Origin: Deltaproteobacteria bacterium
GTDB lineage: Bacteria; Myxococcota_A; UBA9042; PHBI01; JACKFB01
Assembly: GCA_020632695.1 (NCBI GenBank)
Contig: JACKFB010000031.1
Span: 1 to 28,087, forward strand
Reading direction: 5' to 3'
DNA length: 28,087 nucleotides
Part shown: positions 20,166 through 26,256 of the stretch, one piece after another
How positions within the stretch are numbered: position 1 is the stretch's first letter
Layout: each line of letters starts with the position of its first letter
The notes under the pieces: generated by a model
The model's database searches: none
What the model was told of the DNA's origin: nothing
What the model saw: the letters and a program-made list of their open reading frames with translations, nothing else
Made by a program: the position numbers and the translations under genes

Positions 20166-21072
20166 GGATCTCCTGGGCGGTGTGGCGGATGTGGTCGAGG
20201 TAGCGCTCGCCTTTCGCGAAGCGCGTGCCGCCGTGGAGGATCACCATCTCCGACCGGGCCATTCGGGCCAGGGTCTCGCTGGTGTTCCGGCGGTAGTACT
20301 CCTCCTGCACGATGACCCGGGCGCCGGTCTCGCGCATGGTCGCCAGCACCTCGGCGACGTGGCCCGGGCTGGGCGCGATGCCTGGGAGCGGCTCGATGGT
20401 GGCTTCTTCGGTGAGGCCCAGCCAGTCCTCCAGGTAGGTGAGCGAGCGGTGGTAGCCGATGACGCGCCGCTTCGCCGACGGCAGCGCCGCGAACCGCGCA
20501 CGCTCGGCGTCGACGACCGCCTGGGCCTCTCGCACGAAGGCCTGGGCCCGCTCGGCGTAGAAGCTGGCGTTGGGCGGGTCCAGCGTGGCCAGGCGCGCCG
20601 CGATGGCCTTCGCGACGACGATGGCGGCCCGCGGGTCGTGCATGTAGTGCGGGTTGCCGCCCGGGTGGATGTCGCCCTGGGACCGGTCGATCCTGGTCTG
20701 AGGGACTTCCATCAGGCGCACGCCCACCGAGGCGTCGAGGTAGCCGGGCCCCCCGGTGCGGATCGCCGCGTTGCGCGCCGACGCCTGGAGCGGCGGCAGC
20801 CAGCCCACCTCGAGCTCCAGGCCGTTGACGATGAGCAGGTCGGCCCTGCTCAGCGGGATGAGCAGGCTGGGCTTGGGGTCGACGTAGTGGGGATCCTCGG
20901 CGGGGTCGGCGAGGGCCGTGACCTGGACCTTGTCGCCGCCCACCTCGGAGGCGATGGCGGCCAGATCCGGCAGGGTGGCGACCACCCGCAGGGTCGCGTG
21001 GGCGGGCCCGGCGGCCAGTGCGGCCGCGCCAAGGGCGAGGAACAGCGTGGGTCGGAGTACAGAGCGTGTCAT
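20146..21072 (-). CDS. znuA: Periplasmic zinc-binding protein (ZnuA type)
   Basis: 308 aa, with a cleavable signal peptide ending near GPAHA. The cluster A-I fold is clear: VVATLPDLAAIASEVGGDKV, DPAEDPHYVDPKPSLL (metal ligand His62), GNPHYMHDP (His142), VIGYHRSLTYLEDWLGL (His208) and VIVQEEYYRRN (Glu257 or Glu258 as acidic ligand), then MVILHGGTR. The extended His/Asp-rich loop common in ZnuA is missing; only His136 and His145 lie near the second ligand. The operon encodes two other His-rich exported proteins, which may take over that role. It delivers metal to the ZnuBC-type importer. Zinc is preferred over manganese because the acidic ligand region and the operon partners resemble zinc systems. 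Confidence 0.9.
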   Translation of the reverse strand: MTRSVLRPTLFLALGAAALAAGPAHATLRVVATLPDLAAIASEVGGDKVQVTALADPAEDPHYVDPKPSLLIPLSRADLLIVNGLELEVGWLPPLQASARNAAIRTGGPGYLDASVGVRLMEVPQTRIDRSQGDIHPGGNPHYMHDPRAAIVVAKAIAARLATLDPPNASFYAERAQAFVREAQAVVDAERARFAALPSAKRRVIGYHRSLTYLEDWLGLTEEATIEPLPGIAPSPGHVAEVLATMRETGARVIVQEEYYRRNTSETLARMARSEMVILHGGTRFAKGERYLDHIRHTAQEIHDALSH

Positions 21073-21103
21073 GGGGTCTCCTGGGCTTCGAGGGCGGCGG
21101 GGT

Positions 21104-22351
21104 TCAGTAGCGGTGGGCGCCGTGGGCGCCGATGACCAGCTCGAGCGACAGCACAGCCGACCAGATGGGCGCCGAGCGCCACGAGGGGTCGTCGAGGCCG
21201 CCCTGGAGGCGGATGCGCGAGAAGTGCGACGGGTAGAAGGTGGCTTCGAGGCTGCCGCGCTGGCGCAGCCCCGACCAGTCGGGGTCCAGCGGGTCGTCGG
21301 AGATGCCGCTGACCAGCTCGTAGCGCGCGCCGATCTCCCACTCGGGGTCGATGTTCCAGACGAGCTGGGCGAAGCCGCCGCCGTCCTGGAGCACGTCGCC
21401 GGGCACCTGACGACTGCGAAACATCGCCTCGAGCTGTAGGGACAAGGCCATGCGGCGCGTGGAGTCGGCGGGACGCCAGCGCAGGTAGAGATCCATGCCG
21501 TAGACGTCAGTGCGGTTGCGGTTGCCGCTGGCGTTGGGGCCGAGTTGGGCGCTGAGGCCCAGGGACAGGCCCAGGTCGCCGCTGAGCGGGAAGAACTGCT
21601 TGACGGCGAAGGTGTAGAGGAAGTCCTCGACGCCGTCGACGCCCGGGTTGTCGGCCCCGTAGTAGCTGCGAGAGCAGCAGGCGCCGTCCGCCTGGCCGGC
21701 GGTGGCGATCAGCTCCACATACCAGGGCAGGGGCGTGAGCCAGGAGACCTCCACCCCCAGGCCACGGTTGCCCTCGCCGCCGAAGAACTTGCCCAGCACC
21801 AGGGGCTGGTCGACGAAGCTCCAGGTGTGGGGGTGGGTCGCGTTGATGCGCCCGAAGCGCGTGAGGAACTGCCCGGCGCGGATCTGCAGGTGCCCCGGCA
21901 GGGCCAGGGTCGTGCCGTAGGCCTCCTCCACCTCGACACCGAACTGGCTGAACACGATGTTCGTGTCGAGGCGAAAGAAGGGGCCGACGTTCGAGCCCAT
22001 CGATAGCTCGAGCTGTTGGAAGGTGAAGCCCGTGCCGGTCGGGTCGTGGGCTCCGACCTGCAGGGGATTGCGGTCGCTGAAGGCGGCCAGCGCGACGTCG
22101 AGGATCAGCGCGATGTCGGGGTTCATCGACTGCAGGAAGCGGCCCACGGCGGTGCCGGCTGGCTCGGCGGTCGCCGGCGGCGGCGGGGGAGCCTCGGCGG
22201 CGTCGGCGGCCAGGCCCTCCTCGAGCTGGCGCAGCTCGTCGGCAGACGGCGGGTCCGGCGGCGGGGCGGCGCGGGCTGTGATCGGGGGGAAGAGCAGGGA
22301 CGCGAACAGACCGACGGCGAGCCCTGAGCGGGCGCCGGTGGTGTGGGACAT
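21104..22351 (-). CDS. Outer-membrane beta-barrel of the zinc operon
   Basis: 415 aa. A signal peptide (LAVGLFASLLFPPITARAA) is followed by a short helical, probably oligomerising stretch (SADELRQLEEGLAADAAEA), a Pro-rich linker and a beta-barrel domain that starts at MNPDIALILDVALAAFSDRN. Strands such as GTGFTFQQLELSMG, LQIRAGQFLTRFGRIN, GLGVEVSWLTPLPWYVELIA and WEIGARYELV alternate polar and apolar residues. HPHTWSFVDQPLVLGKFFGG is a strongly conserved-looking loop. I recognise this family from deltaproteobacterial zinc loci, where it is sometimes called zinc-regulated outer-membrane receptor; it lacks a TonB plug and box, so a porin is more likely. It would admit zinc into the periplasm for the ZnuA-type protein encoded 31 bases downstream. 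Confidence 0.85.
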   Translation of the reverse strand: MSHTTGARSGLAVGLFASLLFPPITARAAPPPDPPSADELRQLEEGLAADAAEAPPPPPATAEPAGTAVGRFLQSMNPDIALILDVALAAFSDRNPLQVGAHDPTGTGFTFQQLELSMGSNVGPFFRLDTNIVFSQFGVEVEEAYGTTLALPGHLQIRAGQFLTRFGRINATHPHTWSFVDQPLVLGKFFGGEGNRGLGVEVSWLTPLPWYVELIATAGQADGACCSRSYYGADNPGVDGVEDFLYTFAVKQFFPLSGDLGLSLGLSAQLGPNASGNRNRTDVYGMDLYLRWRPADSTRRMALSLQLEAMFRSRQVPGDVLQDGGGFAQLVWNIDPEWEIGARYELVSGISDDPLDPDWSGLRQRGSLEATFYPSHFSRIRLQGGLDDPSWRSAPIWSAVLSLELVIGAHGAHRY

Positions 22352-22454
22352 GGTGCGAGACTCCGGGAGACGTTGACGCTGACGCGCGCGAGGCGCGGCC
22401 GAGGAAGGCGAGGCGTCGAACGACCGGAGGGCGGCCGGGCAGGCCCCCGCGCCG

Positions 22455-22471
22455 CCCTGAAGCGATCAGGG
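22455..22471. other. Short hairpin in the gap between His-rich and barrel genes
   Basis: CCCTGA (22455-22460) and TCAGGG (22466-22471) can pair around a five-base loop in the 161-base gap between the first two genes of the zinc operon. It could act in differential expression of the operon, but there is no T tract. Confidence 0.3.
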
Positions 22472-22512
22472 GGAGATACGGGGGCCGGGGACCTGGACGT
22501 GGCTCCGGGACG

Positions 22513-22959
22513 CTAGACGCGGGCAGCGTCTCCGGAGGGCGGCGAGGTCTTGGGGGCGAAGCGGTAGACGGAGCGGGCGGCCCGCGGCGAGGTGGCGGGC
22601 GCCTCCGTGACGGTGTCGATCAGCGGCGCCGCGGGAGCCTCTAGCGGCGCCGGGGTTTCGACGACGGCGCTCTGGGCCAGGGTGGCCAGCAGGTCGCAGT
22701 GCGAGTGCTCGTCGCTGTCGGGCCGGTCCGAAGGCGCGCCCGGAGAGCCCAGATGCGCCTGCTGCGGACCGGTGGCAGGAGCGGCGTCATGCAGACCCGA
22801 GCGGGTCGCGCTCGCGCCGTGGGGCCCGGTGGGGTGCGCGTCCAGGTGCACCAGGCCGCCGTGCTCGAGGCACATCACGTGGGTCACCGTCGCGTAGTGG
22901 ACGGTGGCGCTCATCGGCCCCGAGAGCATCAGGAAGGCCGCGAGGGTGGCCATCCTCAT
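22513..22959 (-). CDS. Small exported His-rich protein, first gene of the zinc operon
   Basis: 148 aa from the ATG at 22959; the longer open frame to 23073 crosses the promoter and is rejected. A short hydrophobic N-terminus (MATLAAFLMLSGPMSATVHY) serves as signal or anchor. The next 70 residues carry a Cys (C30) in HVMCLEHGGLVHLD, about ten His in the whole protein, and a second cluster DSDEHSHCDLL (His85, His87, Cys88). The C-terminal 50 residues are Pro/Ala-rich and low in complexity. The layout resembles small DUF2946-like exported proteins found at metal loci. Likely periplasmic metal buffering or sensing for the downstream importer; this is inferred from residues and position. Confidence 0.65.
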   Translation of the reverse strand: MRMATLAAFLMLSGPMSATVHYATVTHVMCLEHGGLVHLDAHPTGPHGASATRSGLHDAAPATGPQQAHLGSPGAPSDRPDSDEHSHCDLLATLAQSAVVETPAPLEAPAAPLIDTVTEAPATSPRAARSVYRFAPKTSPPSGDAARV

Positions 22960-23018
22960 GACGCGGGGGTCTCGGCGCTGGCGTGGCGTGCGGTGACTCA
23001 CGAGCGGACGCGCTCCCG

Positions 23019-23073
23019 GGGCCCGACCGGGCCCGACGCGCGAAAGGTACGGCGGGCGTCGCGCGCCGGTCAA
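23019..23073 (-). promoter_or_regulatory. Zinc operon promoter with adjacent dyad
   Basis: On the minus strand TTGACC (23073-23068) and TACCTT (23049-23044) are 18 bases apart, a good housekeeping-type promoter that starts immediately after the stop codon of the aminotransferase gene. A perfect inverted repeat GGGCCC-N4-GGGCCC (23019-23034) lies just downstream, near the expected transcription start, where a repressor could act. No classical AT-rich Zur box is seen. Confidence 0.5.
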
Positions 23074-23076
23074 GGC

Positions 23077-24249
23077 TCAGCCGCGCAGCGGACGGGCGGC
23101 GAGCCTCGACAGCGCGGGTGCCAGGCGCTCGAGGCCCTCGGCGATGGCCTCCGGGGCCGCGCAGAAGCTGAAGCGCAAGAAGCCCTCGCCCAGCGCGCCG
23201 AAGTCACGCCCGGGCCCGGCGGCGACGCCGGTCTCCTCGAGCAGGTGGAAGGCGAGCGCCAGGGAGTCCTGGCCGAAGCGCCGCGCGTCGGCGAAGGCGT
23301 AGAAGGCCCCGCGCGGTGGCGCCGGGACGTGCAGACCCAGCGCCTCCAGGCCCGAGATGAGCAGGTCGCGGCGGCGGGCGTACTCGACGCGCATCCTGGC
23401 GGCGGTCGGCGCGCCGTGGGCCAGGGCGGCGATACCGGCCTCCTGGACGAAGTGGTTGGTCGAGATGAAGAGGTTCTGCTGCAGCGTCTGCAGTCCGCGC
23501 ACGGCGGCCTCGGGGGCGATGACCCAGCCGAGTCGGAAGCCGGTCATGGCGTAGCGCTTGGAGAAGCCGTCCAGGACGAACGCGTCCTCCGCCAGGCCGA
23601 GCGGAGAGCACACCCGAGCGTCGTCGTAGAGCAGCCCGTCGTAGATCTCGTCGCTGACCAGCGGCGGGCCCAGGGCCAGGAGGGCCTCGATGACGTCTGG
23701 GGGCTGGACGGCGCCGGTGGGGTTGGCGGGCGAGCCGACCAGGATCGCGCGGGTGCGTGGCGAGAGCGCGCGGCGCACCGCGTCCGGGTCGATGCGGTAG
23801 TCGTCGACGGGCGACGTGGGGACGAGGACCGGGGTGCCGCCGGCGGCGCGGACGATGGTCGGATAGCAGGGGTAGTGCGGCGTCGGGATGATGACCTCGT
23901 CACCGGGGTCGAGCAGCGCCGTGAAGACGAGCAGCATGGCGGGCGAGGTGCCGGCGGTGACCAGCACGCGCTCGGGCGAGAGGTCGACCCCGCGGCGAGC
24001 GAGGTAGTGCGCGGCGATGGCCTCGCGCAGGGGCAGCAGGCCGCGGCTGTCGGTGTAGTGGGTGCGGCCGCCCTCGAGCGCGGCGATGGTGGCGCGGACG
24101 ACCTCGGGCGGTGCGTCGAAGTCCGGCTCGCCGACGCCGAGCTGCACCACGCGTCGCCCCTGGCGCGCGAGGCTGAGCCCGCGCTCCATGACCTCCATGG
24201 CCAGGAAGGGGGTCAGGGCGCTCGTGCGGCTGGAGAGGCGGAGGCTCAT
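23077..24249 (-). CDS. PLP-dependent aminotransferase, class I/II
   Basis: 390 aa. Typical fold-type I motifs: LGVGEPDFDAPPEV, THYTDSRGLLPLREAIAAHY, TAGTSPAMLLVF, VGSPANPTGA (Asn176), LVSDEIYDGLLY (Asp200, Tyr203) and LDGFSKRYAMTGFRLGW with the PLP Lys231. The late Arg in FLRFSFC is the carboxylate-binding residue. This subgroup (aspartate/alanine aminotransferase-like) moves amino groups between amino acids and 2-oxo acids in the cytosol; the exact substrate cannot be read from sequence. It starts 31 bases after the AMMECR1-domain gene and is followed by the zinc operon promoter. Confidence 0.9.
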   Translation of the reverse strand: MSLRLSSRTSALTPFLAMEVMERGLSLARQGRRVVQLGVGEPDFDAPPEVVRATIAALEGGRTHYTDSRGLLPLREAIAAHYLARRGVDLSPERVLVTAGTSPAMLLVFTALLDPGDEVIIPTPHYPCYPTIVRAAGGTPVLVPTSPVDDYRIDPDAVRRALSPRTRAILVGSPANPTGAVQPPDVIEALLALGPPLVSDEIYDGLLYDDARVCSPLGLAEDAFVLDGFSKRYAMTGFRLGWVIAPEAAVRGLQTLQQNLFISTNHFVQEAGIAALAHGAPTAARMRVEYARRRDLLISGLEALGLHVPAPPRGAFYAFADARRFGQDSLALAFHLLEETGVAAGPGRDFGALGEGFLRFSFCAAPEAIAEGLERLAPALSRLAARPLRG

Positions 24250-24280
24250 CGAGGGCACCGTGCCAGCCCTGCCGGCGCCG

Positions 24281-24826
24281 TCAAGTCCCGGCGCGGCCCG
24301 GCGCGGGCTCGGCGAAGTGCTGCACGGTGAAGCGCTGGACCTGGTAGCGCTCGTGGGGGCCGATGCCGGCCTTGCGCCGCGCGATGGCGAGCTGATCGGC
24401 GACCGTGTCCACGCCGTCGATGGCCGGCAGCAGCACGCCGCGGCGCGTGCGGTCGTACACGATGACCCCGTAGCGCGCCGGGTCGAGGGTCGTGAGATCC
24501 TCCAGCGGCTCGGGCGGGTCGAGGAGCGAGATGCTGATGCGCAGCCCCGCCAGCTCGTGGGCGGCGAGCGGACGGAAGCGCGGGTCCTCGAAGGCGGCCA
24601 GACGCGCGCACTCGGCGACCTCCTCGGCGACCTGCTCCCGTTGCGGGCGGATGTGGCCGATGCAGCCACGCAGCGCGCCGGCCGGGTCGTGGAGCGTCAC
24701 GAAGCAGCCGCGAGGGCCGCCGGGCCAGGGCGCCGGTGGCGGAGGCTCCTGCTCCGGTGCGCCCAGCTCGTGCGCGATAGCGCGGCGGGCCACCGCGAGC
24801 AGCGCCGCGCCGGGGTCATCGGCCAT
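24281..24826 (-). CDS. AMMECR1-domain protein (AmmeMemoRadiSam system protein A-like)
   Basis: 181 aa, the usual length of bacterial AMMECR1 proteins. The signature LRGCIG (52-57) sits in GALRGCIGHI, followed by ARLAAFEDPRFRPLAAHELA, LRISISLLDPPEPL and the YGVIVYDRTRRGVLLPAI strand pair. In the AmmeMemoRadiSam arrangement this gene accompanies a MEMO1-like and a radical SAM gene; neither is in this window. The molecular role is unknown; redox or RNA-related modification has been proposed for the system. It lies 15 bases after the TerB/LETM1-like gene and is probably co-transcribed with it and the aminotransferase. Confidence 0.9.
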   Translation of the reverse strand: MADDPGAALLAVARRAIAHELGAPEQEPPPPAPWPGGPRGCFVTLHDPAGALRGCIGHIRPQREQVAEEVAECARLAAFEDPRFRPLAAHELAGLRISISLLDPPEPLEDLTTLDPARYGVIVYDRTRRGVLLPAIDGVDTVADQLAIARRKAGIGPHERYQVQRFTVQHFAEPAPGRAGT

Positions 24827-24841
24827 GGGGGGCGCTCCGGG

Positions 24842-26194
24842 TCAGAAGGTCTCGTCGGCGTCCTCGAACGACGACGGCAGGATCGAGAAGGGCAGCACCT
24901 TCGCCAGCACCGGCAGCAGCACGGTCCCGCCCGGGGCGGCGACCAGCGCCAGCGAGGGCACGGCCTTGGCCAGGTCGACGAGCTGCTGGCGGACCCGCGC
25001 GCTCTCCTCGGGGGTCAGGGTCTTGTGGGTGGCGCGCGCCAGCAGGACCGCCATGTCGCCGGTCTCCGCCAGCTCGGTGCCGATGGCGCTCAGGTTGCGG
25101 CGGACGACGCGGTCGATGTTGCGCTCCATGGCCCGCCCCAGGCGCCCCAGCGTGCGGGTCCAGTGCACACCGCGCGTGAGCTCGGGGTGCGCCTCGAAGA
25201 GCGCGCCCAGCTCGGCGTAGAGCGCCAGCACCGCCCCCTCGTCGGCGCCGAAGGCCGCGGCGATCGATTCGATCCACGCCTCCTCCTCGCTGGACACGTC
25301 GCCGTCGATGAGCGCCGCGAAGGCCAGCTCCCGCAGCAGGAAGCGACGCGAGCACGGGTTCTTCACCCCGGCGGCGATGGCCTCGGGGCTGGAGCGGGGC
25401 CGCTGCTCCAACGCCTGGCGCTCGGCCTTGGAGATGCCGCCCAGGGTGGCCAGCGCTCGCAGGAGCCGCGCCTCCCGCGCGTCCAGGCGCCCGTCGGCCC
25501 ACACCAGGCCCAGCACCGCCTCGAAGCACAGCAGGCGCTCGGCCCGCGCCTCGTCGTTGCGGGCCTCGAAGGCCGCCAGCAGAGCCTCGGAGCGTTCGGG
25601 CAGGTGCGCGGCCAGCCGGGCGGTCAGCAGCGCGTCGTGATGGAGCACCAGCCGGTGCACGCCGTGTCCACGCAGCGGATGATCCTCCGGGAGGCGCCGC
25701 TGCAGCAGCGCCCGCCCGACGGAGCGCGCCGGCCCACGCAGGCGCCGCTTGAACTGCTCGCGCTCGACGCCCTCGCCTTCGCGCGCGTCGTGGCGCAGCG
25801 CGTCGAGCTCGGCCACCGCGCGCCCAGCCCCCACGCCGCCCGCCAGGACCAGGAGCAGGTCGAGCAGCACGTGCTCGTCGACCGCGCCGCCCACGCGCCG
25901 CAGGGACTCGACCACCAGCCGGCCCTGGCGCGCCAGCGTGTGCAGGAACAGGCGCCCGCGCCGGGCGTCGACCACGTCCAGCGTCTCCCGCAGCCAGAGG
26001 TGCGGGATCCGTGCCTCCATCCAGCGCTCGAGGGGGAGCCCGTCGTCGAGCCCCTCGGGCGCCGGCCAGGCCGCGTCGTCGAGCAAGGTCGGGCGCACCT
26101 CGCGCAGGAACGCGATGAGCCAGCTCGGCCGCTCCAGGTCGATCTGGTAGACGGCGTCGGGGAGGACCAGCGGGCGGGAGAGGGAGTCGCTCAC
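24842..26194 (-). CDS. TerB-like protein with LETM1-like C-terminus
   Basis: 450 aa, no signal peptide, almost entirely helical. Residues about 221-262 (LLCFEAVLGLVWADGRLDAR, EARLLRALATLGGISKAERQ) and 284-330 (FLLRELAFAALIDGDVSSEE, EAWIESIAAAFGADEGAV) look like two TerB-type units; both have the D-G-x-(L/V) calcium-loop-like motif of that family. The C-terminus (about 388-445: ATHKTLTPEESARVRQQLVD, LLPVLAKVLPFSILPSSFED) strongly resembles the LETM1 domain, known from the mitochondrial cation/proton exchange protein, with the L-T-x-E-E start and the L-P-x-x-x-K-x-x-P-x-x-(L)-P-S-x-F end. The residues 'VPSLALVAAPGG' would be a weak membrane contact. Function unknown; a role in ion or stress response is inferred from the domains. 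Confidence 0.75.
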   Translation of the reverse strand: MSDSLSRPLVLPDAVYQIDLERPSWLIAFLREVRPTLLDDAAWPAPEGLDDGLPLERWMEARIPHLWLRETLDVVDARRGRLFLHTLARQGRLVVESLRRVGGAVDEHVLLDLLLVLAGGVGAGRAVAELDALRHDAREGEGVEREQFKRRLRGPARSVGRALLQRRLPEDHPLRGHGVHRLVLHHDALLTARLAAHLPERSEALLAAFEARNDEARAERLLCFEAVLGLVWADGRLDAREARLLRALATLGGISKAERQALEQRPRSSPEAIAAGVKNPCSRRFLLRELAFAALIDGDVSSEEEAWIESIAAAFGADEGAVLALYAELGALFEAHPELTRGVHWTRTLGRLGRAMERNIDRVVRRNLSAIGTELAETGDMAVLLARATHKTLTPEESARVRQQLVDLAKAVPSLALVAAPGGTVLLPVLAKVLPFSILPSSFEDADETF

Positions 26195-26256
26195 GATGGT
26201 TGAGGATCGGACCGGCGCCCGGCGGTGTCAACGACGATGGCGGGCAGCGCTCGCGG

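Noticed and set aside
22960..23076. Classical Zur box for the zinc operon
   Set aside because: No AT-rich palindrome of the known enterobacterial or Bacillus type is present; only the GGGCCC dyad was kept as a candidate.
22699..24330. Plus-strand open frame of 543 codons
   Set aside because: Antisense to the His-rich protein gene and the aminotransferase; no domain pattern.
24062..26203. Plus-strand open frame of 713 codons
   Set aside because: Antisense to the aminotransferase, AMMECR1 and TerB/LETM1-like genes, all of which carry clear family motifs; a GC-rich shadow frame.
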